Assembly (NCBI RefSeq): GCF_026012395.1
Contig: NZ_BRZA01000003.1
Coordinates: forward strand, 124,001-188,000
Direction: 5' to 3'
DNA from: Lysinibacillus piscis
GTDB taxonomy: Bacteria > Bacillota > Bacilli > Bacillales_A > Planococcaceae
Length of the DNA: 64,000 bases
Positions 22,988 through 31,133 of this stretch are shown piece by piece. Position 1 is the stretch's first letter. Each line of letters opens with the position of its first letter. The notes under the pieces are model-generated. The model had not been told where the DNA came from, ran no database searches, and saw only the letters and a program-made list of their open reading frames with translations. The position numbers and the translations under genes are program-made.

Positions 22988-24305
22988 TTCAATCGAAACG
23001 AGACCATTGCGACCTTTATTTTTATCCTATTTATTCCCTGCAATGATTGGCATGTTACTCATGTCGATTAATATTTTAGTGGATGGTATTTTTGTTAGTC
23101 ATGGAGTTGGTCCAACAGCACTAGCAGGCGTCAATATCGCCGTACCGATTTTTTCTATCCTTCTATCCATTTCCTTATGGGTTGGCATGGGTGGTGCTAC
23201 ACTATTCTCCATTGCAATGGGTGAAGGTAATAAAAAAAGAGCACATCAATTTTTTACGTTATCCTTCGTGACAATGATAGCTGTTGTCATCACACTCATC
23301 ATCATACTTTCACTTAATTTAAAGAAGGTAGCCTATATATTTGGAGCAAGTGACATCACCTACCCTTATGTACAACAATATTTACACATTATTTTACTAT
23401 TTGGTATTTTTTATACAATAGAAAATTTGCTGAGCATTTTTATTCGTAATGATGGCAATCCTAAGTTAGCGATGGCAGGTTTAATTACAACATCTGTACT
23501 CAATATCATCCTAAATTATATTTTTATTTTTGTACTTCATTATGGTGTAACAGGCTGTGCATTGGCAACAGCCATTTCAACAATGCTAGGGATGTCGGTA
23601 CTATGCTTACATTTCGCTCGTAAGCAGTCAGAATTGAAATTCGTACGCTCTTTCTTTAGTTTGTCGGATTTAAAGAAGATTTTCGCTATTGGACTACCAA
23701 GCTGTATTGTTGAAGCTACATTTGCTGTGATGGTCGTGCTATACAATATTACGTTTTCCTATTATTTAGGCGAAAATGGCGTTACTGCTTATGCCATTGT
23801 CAATTATATTCACTCTGTCCTATTAACGATTTTCCTTGGTATTGGTATGGCACTACAGCCTCTTGTAAGCTACCATCATGGGGCAAGACTGCTTGACCGT
23901 CTTACAGCATTATTGAAAATCGGTATCACAACAGCACTAATTTTAGGTTTAATCACAACATTATTCGCCATATTGTTCCCATCCCAAGTCATTGCATTAT
24001 TTGGCGACAGCACCTTTGCTATCCGAAATATGGCGATTCAAGGCTTTGTCCATTTTGCAATCGGCTATATCTTCCTAGGCATCAATATGGTCTTTGCGGA
24101 GTTTTTCCAGTCTATCGAAAAAATTCGTCTGGCTACAACAATTATGTTATTACGTAGCATCGTTTTGTTTGTCCCAACATTAATCTTGCTACCAAAGCTA
24201 TTTGGAGCCCAAGCCATTTGGTGGACATTCCCTGTGGCAGAGGGGATTACAGCCTTGTTGATTTATATATACATCAAAAAAAAGCCACATATTGTTACGG
24301 CATAA
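22974..24305 (+). CDS. MATE-family multidrug efflux transporter
   Basis: A 443-aa membrane protein with about twelve transmembrane helices in two homologous halves, of the MATE (NorM/DinF) family; the start PLFLSYLFPAMIGMLLMSIN and VDGIFVSHGVG are characteristic. MATE pumps export cationic drugs by Na+ or H+ antiport. It is translationally coupled to bltD and controlled by the BltR-type promoter, so it occupies the place of the MFS pump Blt in B. subtilis. Substrates might be polyamines or drugs; this is inferred. Confidence 0.9.
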   Translation: MTTINSIETRPLRPLFLSYLFPAMIGMLLMSINILVDGIFVSHGVGPTALAGVNIAVPIFSILLSISLWVGMGGATLFSIAMGEGNKKRAHQFFTLSFVTMIAVVITLIIILSLNLKKVAYIFGASDITYPYVQQYLHIILLFGIFYTIENLLSIFIRNDGNPKLAMAGLITTSVLNIILNYIFIFVLHYGVTGCALATAISTMLGMSVLCLHFARKQSELKFVRSFFSLSDLKKIFAIGLPSCIVEATFAVMVVLYNITFSYYLGENGVTAYAIVNYIHSVLLTIFLGIGMALQPLVSYHHGARLLDRLTALLKIGITTALILGLITTLFAILFPSQVIALFGDSTFAIRNMAIQGFVHFAIGYIFLGINMVFAEFFQSIEKIRLATTIMLLRSIVLFVPTLILLPKLFGAQAIWWTFPVAEGITALLIYIYIKKKPHIVTA

Positions 24306-24347
24306 AGAAATGCCCCCTCACTTCTATAGGAGAGGGCATTTCTTTTT
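24306..24347. terminator. Bidirectional terminator
   Basis: AGAAATGCCC pairs with GGGCATTTCT, followed by TTTT; it ends the MATE operon and overlaps the 3' end of the convergent GNAT gene. Confidence 0.8.
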
Positions 24348-24801
24348 AACTATTTATATATTTGATAACCGCCATCTCTTGTCCAAAGCGATCTCCATTA
24401 TCCACAAATCCTAAGCTTTCATATAAAGCATGTGCACCATTATTTTCTGGGTGATATCCGACGACCATCTTTTGTGCATGTGGTAACTTCGCCATTTCCT
24501 CCAACATCAGCTCCGTCGCCACTTTCCCTATCCCTTTTCCTTGATGGCGTTGATCCACCATAATACGATAAATCCAGTAACCCTCTAGCTCTTCCATAAC
24601 TGAATTAAACATTAAAAATCCAACCACTTGTTCACCTAAATAAATAGCGTACGGCTTTAAGGTTGGCTCAAATTTAGATTGCGCAATCGAAACGGCATTT
24701 GGTTCAAGATAACCCTTCTGTGCCTGTGCTACCTCTAGTTCACAACACGCATACCAATTTTCTGCATTAACCTCTACAATTTTCACAATATTATTATTCA
24801 T
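24346..24801 (-). CDS. GNAT-family acetyltransferase
   Basis: A 151-aa GNAT protein with motif A RHQGKGIGKVA (about residues 85-95) and the C-terminal pattern VGYHPENNGAHALYESLGFV, similar to polyamine acetyltransferases of the BltD/PaiA type. The ATG follows GGAAGGGGAAAATA, but this ribosome binding site can pair with an upstream stretch (hairpin 24806-24828), and a short leader frame (24838-24894) precedes it. Substrate unknown; a polyamine or aminoglycoside-type amine is possible. Confidence 0.82.
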   Translation of the reverse strand: MNNNIVKIVEVNAENWYACCELEVAQAQKGYLEPNAVSIAQSKFEPTLKPYAIYLGEQVVGFLMFNSVMEELEGYWIYRIMVDQRHQGKGIGKVATELMLEEMAKLPHAQKMVVGYHPENNGAHALYESLGFVDNGDRFGQEMAVIKYINS

Positions 24802-24805
24802 TATT

Positions 24806-24828
24806 TTCCCCTTCCACGTTTAGGGGAA
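24806..24828 (-). promoter_or_regulatory. Hairpin that can hide the GNAT ribosome binding site
   Basis: On the minus strand TTCCCC and GGGGAA form a 6-bp stem that contains the AGGGG ribosome binding site of the GNAT gene. With the leader frame just upstream this resembles the translational attenuators of erm and cat genes. Confidence 0.45.
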
Positions 24829-24837
24829 CGCCATTTA

Positions 24838-24894
24838 TCAACGAGACGTAATCCCCATGCTATTCATATTCATCAAAAACAGTTTATTTGTCAT
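24838..24894 (-). CDS. Putative 18-aa leader peptide before the GNAT gene
   Basis: MTNKLFLMNMNSMGITSR, with a strong AGGGGGCGG site 5-11 nt before its ATG. It ends 36 nt before the GNAT start and just before the hairpin. The peptide is rich in Met and Asn. Proposed as a regulatory leader peptide from position and ribosome binding site only. Confidence 0.4.
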   Translation of the reverse strand: MTNKLFLMNMNSMGITSR

Positions 24895-25008
24895 AATGAC
24901 CGCCCCCTTTAAAAATATATATCTATCTTAGCATCTATACTCTAAGATAATAAAATCAAAACATCTATCTTTTACATTATAATTTATATATAAAAGAAGA
25001 ATATATTC

Positions 25009-25279
25009 ATGACCACATTACATATAAAATTGTTTAAAGAAAAATCTACTGAATTAATTGAGATATTATGCAGCGGTGAATGGAAATTTCACACTAATTC
25101 TATTTTACAGCCTGGGAAAATGTTTTACGAAAGCGGGATTTGTCAAAGAAGGTTATTTACGAGCAGTATGGGAAAATTCAGATGGCACGCTTTTCGATAC
25201 AGTTCTATATGCAGCCATTTTGCGTGATTGGCAAGCACAAACGATTACACCTAGTAAAATCTATGATGTTCCCTATTAA
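25009..25279 (+). pseudogene. GNAT acetyltransferase remnant (RimJ/RimL type)
   Basis: Two frames carry pieces of one GNAT protein. Frame A starts at 25009 (the N-terminal GEWKFHTNS) and frame B (to 25279) reads AGFVKEGYLRAVWENSDGT followed by FDTVLYAAILRDW, the usual end of RimJ/RimL-type enzymes. An intact protein is about 170-185 aa; the acetyl-CoA-binding middle part is missing and a frameshift joins the ends. It is clearly decayed. Confidence 0.75.
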
Positions 25280-25282
25280 AAC

Positions 25283-25315
25283 AGGCAACCTAGCATTTAC
25301 GCTAAGTTGCCTTTT
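25283..25315. terminator. Terminator
   Basis: AGGCAAC.TAGC and GCTA.GTTGCCT form an 11-bp stem with one mismatch and a TTTT tail; shared by the GNAT remnant and the convergent AI-2E gene. Confidence 0.7.
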
Positions 25316-25316
25316 G

Positions 25317-26345
25317 TCATTCAATCGATTTGGCTTTCATATCCTCTGTAGATGTAACACCGAGTACATCCAATAAGAACATAAACAATGGAATACCGAT
25401 AATCAGTCCCCATACACCTAAGAAATGCTCTGAGAATAGAATAATCATAAATGTGTAAAAAATAGGTAAGTCTGTTTTGGCAGACATGAGTTTAGGATTT
25501 AAGAAGTATGCCTCAACTGCATGAAGTACAGCGACAATGACTAACACATAGACAATATACATAAAGCCGCCAATACTATAGGCTATGATACATAATGGAA
25601 TCATCGACACAATAACACCAGCCACAGGAATAAGGCCTAGTACAAAAATCATCATACCAAGTGCAATTAAATGCGGGAACCCTAATATAGACAGCGCAAT
25701 CACTGATAAAATACAGTTGACTGCTGCAATAATAAATTGTGCCTCAATTACTTTACCAAAAGAACGAGTGAAAATCTTAGAGAAATACTGTAGTTCATTA
25801 TACAACGGGGCAAGTTTGCTATCCTTAAACTTCATGGTAAATTCGATAATGCGCTTTTTGTCGAGCAAGATAAAAAGGCTTAAAATAACAGCGATTAACA
25901 CTTGCATAATCACTTTACCAATATTCGTAATATTCTCAAAGATTATATTAACACCCTGCTCTAAGTATTTACCTAGTTCAATTTTTTCAAAAGTAGGTGC
26001 TAAATATCTTGTAATTTCATTATCGTTTGGATTCAAATTGAAGGCTGAGATTAAATTAAAGAGTTGTGTAATTTGCTGTGATAAAAGTGGTAAGTATTTA
26101 TAAACAACACCGACAATACCCGCTACAAATAATAAATACAGTGTCACGATAATCAGTTTTTCGTTCAACCGTACATATTTGCGAATAGTGCTCGTTAACT
26201 TCATACTCAGTCGATTCATTAAATAGGTAATAATAAAGGTTAATAAAATTAAATTAATCATACTGCGCATTAAATACAGCGCAATCGCTATACCTACAAG
26301 AATCATAAAACGTTTAAAACCATGGCTACGAAAAAAACTTCCCAT
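25317..26345 (-). CDS. AI-2E family transporter
   Basis: A 342-aa membrane protein of the AI-2E/PerM (YtvI, YdbI) family with about seven or eight transmembrane helices and the family pattern LVIVAVLHAVEAYFLNPKLM plus a C-terminal GVWGLIIGIPLFMFLLDVLG. Some members export AI-2, others act as Na+/H+ antiporters; role here unknown. ATG 26345 follows AAAGGGGAGTGTAT. It is a single gene with no clear partners. Confidence 0.88.
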   Translation of the reverse strand: MGSFFRSHGFKRFMILVGIAIALYLMRSMINLILLTFIITYLMNRLSMKLTSTIRKYVRLNEKLIIVTLYLLFVAGIVGVVYKYLPLLSQQITQLFNLISAFNLNPNDNEITRYLAPTFEKIELGKYLEQGVNIIFENITNIGKVIMQVLIAVILSLFILLDKKRIIEFTMKFKDSKLAPLYNELQYFSKIFTRSFGKVIEAQFIIAAVNCILSVIALSILGFPHLIALGMMIFVLGLIPVAGVIVSMIPLCIIAYSIGGFMYIVYVLVIVAVLHAVEAYFLNPKLMSAKTDLPIFYTFMIILFSEHFLGVWGLIIGIPLFMFLLDVLGVTSTEDMKAKSIE

Positions 26346-26587
26346 ATACACTCCCCTTTATACTACGGACGACCTTTCTTTATGGTGAAAATAACTTTTT
26401 CATCATATTTTTTATGTCTACTATCTATTATAACGCTTTAAAACCGCATATCCACTGTGAGGGCTCAAAAAATTTGATTTTTCTCACTATATCCTGATGA
26501 TTCACTGGCTTTCATTTGATGTACCTAACACTTCCCTTTCATATAGAAAAACATGCCCCATTCCCCTGAGACATGCTTGTTTCACAA

Positions 26588-27070
26588 CTATCTATTCCCT
26601 TTTGTAGGCTGTACCGTACCAAATGGATGATTAGGTGGTGCGTAAATTGTATATAACTTTAATGGAATATGACCTGTATTCGTGACATTATGCCATGTAC
26701 CAGCAGGAACAATGATTGCCATATCATCACGAACATATCGTCGAAAGCTTAAATTATTTTGGCTATTCCCCATTTGTACGAGTCCTTGCCCTTGTTCGAT
26801 ACATAAAAACTGGTCAACATTTGGATGCCTTTCTAAGCCGATATCCGCACCGACTGGTATACTCATTAACGTAATTTGCAAATGCTTTCCTGTCCATAAT
26901 GCTAAACGATACATATTATTTTGTTCCGCAGCCTGTTCAATATTAATGACAAGTGGCTTCGCACCATAATCTTTTAGCTCATTGCTCTTATCATAGCCAG
27001 CTTCATCCGCTGCGTTTACAGCGACAGGTGGATAGATTGGCATTTGTGCATGATATGGATTTATATACAA
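26588..27070 (-). CDS. Cupin-domain protein
   Basis: A 160-aa single-domain cupin. Cupin motif 1 lies at GLERHPNVDQFLCIEQGQG (metal His and Glu), motif 2 at VPAGTWHNVTNTG. It resembles B. subtilis YrkC-type proteins. Initiation is at a TTG at 27070, with AGGGGG about 10 nt upstream; no ATG is available. Function unknown. Confidence 0.8.
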   Translation of the reverse strand: MYINPYHAQMPIYPPVAVNAADEAGYDKSNELKDYGAKPLVINIEQAAEQNNMYRLALWTGKHLQITLMSIPVGADIGLERHPNVDQFLCIEQGQGLVQMGNSQNNLSFRRYVRDDMAIIVPAGTWHNVTNTGHIPLKLYTIYAPPNHPFGTVQPTKGNR

Positions 27071-27135
27071 ATTTTCATCCCCCTTACTCTTCTACAGCTA
27101 TTGTATGCAAGGACTAGGTGAAATGTCCGTAGTCA

Positions 27136-27957
27136 TCAACTAATAGTGCCATTTTCATCGCAATGAAATTCTATTGTAAAGGCTTTTTCTGTCACACCAC
27201 CCGCTATCTCAAAAAATCCCTCAATATAGATTCTGTAGGTACGTCCACCATCTATAAGCGAAACCTTATATGCGGTTTGCTGCCATTTTTGTTGGCTTGG
27301 TACATAATATGGTTTCGTTGCTGAAATATCGCTTGCACTTGTAAAGATATATCTTCCATATGTAGGGCTATATGCTGTCGTAAAATGTCCTGTTACCTCC
27401 AATGTTTTTAAAATAGCTGGAATATATACATATGTTGTTTTCGTAATACGCCCATCTGAATTAACCATAATTGGATCAGGTGAAATAGCTGCAATTTTTT
27501 CCTGCTCAATAGCTAAATGATTCGTTACCCAAGATTTTGCTTCTTGGTCGAACACTTGAGGGTCTATCCAACGATTATACTCCTCTATTGGCACAAGGCT
27601 CACCTGCAATCCTACTTTTTGCGCATGAACCCATTCTAATGATTTCGCATACTGTGCATAATACCGTTTCTTCTCCTCATCTGTAAGCGTCAAAATCACA
27701 TCAGGCTCTTTTTCTTCTGTCACAATTACTTCTTCTTGTGGTTGACTTGTATGAATAGTTTCCTGCTCAGGCTTTGTCACAATAGTAATGGCTAAAATAG
27801 CAACTAATAGTAGCGCCCCTATAGATGCGATGACAGGTTTCCATGAATTTTTGGCTTTGGTTGACTGCTGTATACGATAACGGATTGCTAACTTTTCTTG
27901 CTCAGTCATAGTCATTGTTGGTGGCAATGTATTTTCAAGTTCCTGCTTAATATTCAT
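27136..27957 (-). CDS. Membrane anti-sigma-like protein
   Basis: A 273-aa protein: an N-terminal cytoplasmic helical segment (ELENTLPPTMTMTEQEKLAI), one transmembrane helix (about residues 40-60) and an extracytoplasmic domain of about 200 residues. It overlaps the preceding sigma gene by 11 bp and has GGGGGCG as ribosome binding site, the normal sigma/anti-sigma layout. The outer domain (LEVTGHFTTAYSPTYG and on) is not recognised. It likely sequesters the partner sigma until an envelope signal. Confidence 0.75.
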   Translation of the reverse strand: MNIKQELENTLPPTMTMTEQEKLAIRYRIQQSTKAKNSWKPVIASIGALLLVAILAITIVTKPEQETIHTSQPQEEVIVTEEKEPDVILTLTDEEKKRYYAQYAKSLEWVHAQKVGLQVSLVPIEEYNRWIDPQVFDQEAKSWVTNHLAIEQEKIAAISPDPIMVNSDGRITKTTYVYIPAILKTLEVTGHFTTAYSPTYGRYIFTSASDISATKPYYVPSQQKWQQTAYKVSLIDGGRTYRIYIEGFFEIAGGVTEKAFTIEFHCDENGTIS

Positions 27958-28462
27958 AATCAAACGCCCCCGTCTCGATAGTTATTTTCACTAATTTCCT
28001 CGCTCTCACTAAACGTGTTTTCACTGTATTTGGTGAGCATTTTAAGACTTCTGCAATATCTACAACGGATAATTCAATATAATAATAGAGCCAAATAACT
28101 TCTCGATACTTAATAGGCAAAGCATTCACCAGCTCGCCAATCGTCTGCCTTTGCTCTTTTTGTTCATAATCTAGTTCAAGGGAATCCTGTCTTGTCCAAT
28201 GCTTTATTTTTTCGGTCATTTCTAATTTTCGATAATGCCAGCTTTTTAAGTAATTTTGACACTCATTGACAGCGATACGATATAAATAGGTTTTCAACGA
28301 AGCACGTCCCTCAAAACGCTCAATGCTTTTGTAAAACTTCATAAAAACCTCTTGTACAATATCCTCTGTTTTCTGAATATCCTTCACATATGTATAGATA
28401 AGTCGCTTCACATAATCTCCATACGCTTCCAATGCCTCATTAAAATAATGCTCTTTATCCAA
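27947..28462 (-). CDS. ECF-type sigma factor
   Basis: A 171-aa sigma-70 protein with region 2 (RLIYTYVKDIQKTEDIVQEV, FMKFYKSIERFEGRASLKTY) and region 4 (LPIKYREVIWLYYYIELSVV, then SPNTVKTRLVRARK). It starts with TTG at 28462, behind GGGAGGGAG; an upstream in-frame ATG has no site. A GAAAC/GTCTAA pair upstream (28488-28516) looks like its own promoter, suggesting autoregulation. Confidence 0.88.
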   Translation of the reverse strand: MDKEHYFNEALEAYGDYVKRLIYTYVKDIQKTEDIVQEVFMKFYKSIERFEGRASLKTYLYRIAVNECQNYLKSWHYRKLEMTEKIKHWTRQDSLELDYEQKEQRQTIGELVNALPIKYREVIWLYYYIELSVVDIAEVLKCSPNTVKTRLVRARKLVKITIETGAFDYEY

Positions 28463-28487
28463 GCTACTCCCTCCCTTCTTAATATAA

Positions 28488-28516
28488 TTAGACAAAGCTA
28501 ATAGGTATCTGGTTTC
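28488..28516 (-). promoter_or_regulatory. ECF-sigma-type promoter
   Basis: On the minus strand GAAAC (plus 28512-28516) and GTCTAA (28488-28493) are 18 bp apart, close to the GAAAC-N16/17-CGTC pattern of ECF promoters, directly upstream of an ECF gene. Confidence 0.4.
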
Positions 28517-28597
28517 TAAATATTTCACTATTAATTTAATAAAGTATGAAACCTTTTGATGGTTTTCCTGCCTCTAATAAGTGAAGGAGGTTACTAT

Positions 28598-29134
28598 ATG
28601 ACAGATTCAGTTCAACTAGCAATGATGGCTATTACTGGAGATATAGCTGCATTTGAAAAGCTCGTTCTCCACGAAAGTGACAAACTTTATAAAATAGCTT
28701 ATTTACATATGCAAAATAAGGAGGATTCCTTAGATATTGTACAAGAGGCAACATTTCAAGCATTTTTAGCCATTCAGACATTAAAAGAGCCTGCCTATTT
28801 CAGTACATGGCTGACTAAAATTCTTATTCGCACAGCCTATAAAGCGCTTGAACGCCAAAAACGCCTTGTACCACTGACAGACGATACCATTCAGTATATT
28901 TTAGAATCGACACAAGCTGAAGTACATGCTATTGATTTGTCCGAAGCATTGGAGAGCTTAAATACAGATTATCGCAATTGTATTTCTTTATATTATTTTT
29001 ATGATTTGCCGATTAAAACGATTGCTCGTGTACTAGGGAAACCACCGTCCACCATTAAAACGCATTTACGGCGAGCGAAAGCTGAGTTAAAAAATACGCT
29101 TGGGGAGGAATACGATGCAAAACGACTTATTTAA
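28598..29134 (+). CDS. ECF-type sigma factor
   Basis: A 178-aa sigma-70 protein. Region 2 includes YKIAYLHMQNKEDSLDIVQE and AYFSTWLTKILIRTAYK; region 4 includes YRNCISLYYFYDLPIKTIAR and PPSTIKTHLRRAKAEL. It starts at 28598 behind GAAGGAGG. It is divergent from the previous sigma operon across about 135 bp, and overlaps its own anti-sigma-type partner by 20 bp. Confidence 0.88.
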   Translation: MTDSVQLAMMAITGDIAAFEKLVLHESDKLYKIAYLHMQNKEDSLDIVQEATFQAFLAIQTLKEPAYFSTWLTKILIRTAYKALERQKRLVPLTDDTIQYILESTQAEVHAIDLSEALESLNTDYRNCISLYYFYDLPIKTIARVLGKPPSTIKTHLRRAKAELKNTLGEEYDAKRLI

Positions 29135-30080
29135 AGATATTGACACACCACATGTAGAAGTTCGACAAGCAATTCAACAAGGGGTTACAAGAGGGCAAAG
29201 GACAAAAAAAATCCGTAAATATAAAAGGTTCAGCAAACAGCTTTCACTAATCGGTTTGGTAGCAGCCAGTTTACTCTTTATTTCAAGCCTGCTTTTTCAG
29301 CCTATTTATACTGTCGTAGCAGATGTACCGTTGATTGGTGATTTATATAAGAAGCTACATATATCAATTGGTGAAAATATTGCCTCTGAGAATTTACTAA
29401 CAGAAATAAACACGGAGGTGATAGACAATGACGTGAGTATGACCATTACCTCTGCTTTTTATGATGGTTATTTTTTAGGTATTACTTTTAAAGCAACAGG
29501 TAAGCATTTATTCTATGAGCAGGAACAAGCAAGTGGACCAGAAACAGGCTATACATTTGAAATGTTTAATCGTAAAGATGAAACTACTTGGTGGAGCAGT
29601 ACATTAACATCCTTAGAAAAAGAAGGCGATGGTTATGTGGGGGCAATTATTTTTCGAACTGGGGATGAACAACCTAATATTTCAACATTACCAATCACCT
29701 TCACACATATAGCGAGTGTTAACGGTGAATGGGCTTTTAATGTCCCTATTAAAACATTACCTTCTAAAAATATGCCATTACAACAAATCGCCGTCTCACA
29801 AGACAAAGCTTATGCTGTCCAATTTACAGAGGCTACCATCAATGCTACTAGTTTGATTGTACATTACAAAATCTTGCAACAAGCTGGTGTTGAGAATGAA
29901 TACTTTCAATTTAAAGGGAAAATAAAGACAAAGGGCGGTTCTGCCTTTTTGCGTAGTACAGATACAAATAGGGTGATCCTTGAAAAGAACACAGCTACAG
30001 AAAAAATTATTCTTGAACCTTACTTTAAAATCAATAAAAAGGAAATCCCTCTAACCCCCATTGAAATTAACGTAAAATAA
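29115..30080 (+). CDS. DUF4179-type membrane anti-sigma protein
   Basis: A 321-aa protein with a cytoplasmic Lys/Arg-rich N terminus, one transmembrane helix (about residues 37-57) and a beta-rich outer domain with the DUF4179 pattern (YKKLHISIGENIASENL, DNDVSMTITSAFYDGYFLGI). DUF4179 proteins are regularly partnered with ECF sigma factors in Firmicutes and presumably act as membrane anti-sigma factors. ATG 29115 follows GGGGAGGAATACG; coupling to the sigma gene is tight. Confidence 0.8.
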   Translation: MQNDLFKDIDTPHVEVRQAIQQGVTRGQRTKKIRKYKRFSKQLSLIGLVAASLLFISSLLFQPIYTVVADVPLIGDLYKKLHISIGENIASENLLTEINTEVIDNDVSMTITSAFYDGYFLGITFKATGKHLFYEQEQASGPETGYTFEMFNRKDETTWWSSTLTSLEKEGDGYVGAIIFRTGDEQPNISTLPITFTHIASVNGEWAFNVPIKTLPSKNMPLQQIAVSQDKAYAVQFTEATINATSLIVHYKILQQAGVENEYFQFKGKIKTKGGSAFLRSTDTNRVILEKNTATEKIILEPYFKINKKEIPLTPIEINVK

Positions 30081-30122
30081 AGTGAACCGTCAATTGGGTT
30101 TTGACAGGCTGTTAATACGGGA
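30080..30122 (+). repeat. Intergenic repeated element, copy 2 (short form)
   Basis: AAAGTGAACCGTCAAT followed by TTTTGACAGGCTGTTAATACG and GGATA; matches both ends of the element at 21113-21204 but lacks its middle. It again directly follows a stop codon. Confidence 0.45.
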
Positions 30123-30207
30123 TAAATAGCATATCCATGTAGCATCCAACTTGCTAAAACCTTTTGCAAATGACAATCGTCTAATTGGCTGAATGGAGGG
30201 ATATTGT

Positions 30208-30759
30208 TTGGAGGATATGATTATAGCTCCTAGTAAAGCCATCAAGGCGGAGCAAATTGTAGATGACTTAATGCGTGCCTATGGTCAAGAAATTTTACAG
30301 CTCGTCTATGCATATGTGCATGACAAAGCCATCGCTGAAGATTTAACACAGGAAATTTTTGTGAAATGCTATCGCTCATTAGACAGCTATAAAGGAAAGT
30401 CACATATTAAAACATGGCTGTGGCGTATTGCTATTAACCATACTAAAGATTATTTAAAAAGCTGGTATCACCAACATGTGTATGTGACAGAGGATACCTA
30501 CTTACATACCATGCAAACTACTTCCACTGTCGAACAAAGAATTGTCCAACAAGATGAAGATACTGCACTCGCTAATGCCGTAATGGATTTACCTATTTTA
30601 TATCGTGAAGTGATTTATCTTTTTTATTTTGAAGAGTGGAAAATACAAGAAATCGCTAAAATGTTGCGAACCAATAGTAATACGGTGAAGACAAGGCTAC
30701 GCAAAGGCAAAATGCTATTAAAGAATCGATTGGAGGAATCACAGTGGAGGAACGATTAA
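30208..30759 (+). CDS. ECF-type sigma factor
   Basis: A 183-aa sigma-70 protein with region 2 (LVYAYVHDKAIAEDLTQEIF, IKTWLWRIAINHTKDYLKSW) and region 4 (LPILYREVIYLFYFEEWKIQ, then TNSNTVKTRLRKGKML). TTG 30208 is the likely start (GGAGGG 7 nt before); ATG 30193 precedes that site and ATG 30217 is too close to a second one. It overlaps the following PadR-like gene by 16 bp. It is the third ECF factor within about 2.9 kb. Confidence 0.88.
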   Translation: MEDMIIAPSKAIKAEQIVDDLMRAYGQEILQLVYAYVHDKAIAEDLTQEIFVKCYRSLDSYKGKSHIKTWLWRIAINHTKDYLKSWYHQHVYVTEDTYLHTMQTTSTVEQRIVQQDEDTALANAVMDLPILYREVIYLFYFEEWKIQEIAKMLRTNSNTVKTRLRKGKMLLKNRLEESQWRND

Positions 30760-31133
30760 AAGGCTTAAAGCGAGCCATGCAAAAAACAACCTTTCAGCAC
30801 TTAGCATTTACAGAGCAGCATCGCCAAACGGTTCAACACCAACTGTCAGCAACGGATTTACTAACTGAAATACTCGCTTTACTTACAACACAAAAAACAG
30901 GGACTGCGCTCACAGAATTGCTTCACATTAAAGGAACACCATTGATTCAGCAGAATGAAGGGCTGCTTTATACAACATTACATCAGGCTGAATTGGATGG
31001 CTATGTGGAGGCTTATTGGACAGATACAATGGAGAAATATTATCAAATGACCGCAAAAGGACAAAAGCTCTTACATCAAAAACAGGAGCGTTCTCCTAAA
31101 GGCTTTTTCAAAGGAGGGTTTGTCCATGAATAG
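30744..31133 (+). CDS. PadR-like winged-helix protein with anti-sigma-like N terminus
   Basis: A 129-aa cytoplasmic protein. Residues 1-35 (FQHLAFTEQHRQTVQHQL) resemble the N-terminal sigma-contacting segment of the other anti-sigma genes here (compare TMTMTEQEKLAIRYRIQQ). Residues 38-115 are a PadR winged helix (LLTEILALLTTQKTGTALTE, LLYTTLHQAELDGYVEAYW, YYQMTAKGQKLL). It begins with GTG behind GGAGGAATCACA, overlaps the sigma gene upstream and the SEDS gene downstream by 8 bp. I infer that it links the sigma factor to the membrane protein; a plain PadR repressor is the alternative. Confidence 0.75.
   Translation: MEERLKGLKRAMQKTTFQHLAFTEQHRQTVQHQLSATDLLTEILALLTTQKTGTALTELLHIKGTPLIQQNEGLLYTTLHQAELDGYVEAYWTDTMEKYYQMTAKGQKLLHQKQERSPKGFFKGGFVHE

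Noticed and set aside
25058-25376. Two overlapping plus-strand frames as genes
   Set aside because: One is the shifted tail of the GNAT remnant; the other runs through the terminator into the convergent AI-2E gene.
26520-26590. Possible terminator after the cupin gene
   Set aside because: ACATG repeats near 26560 form only a weak stem with mismatches; not strong enough to annotate.
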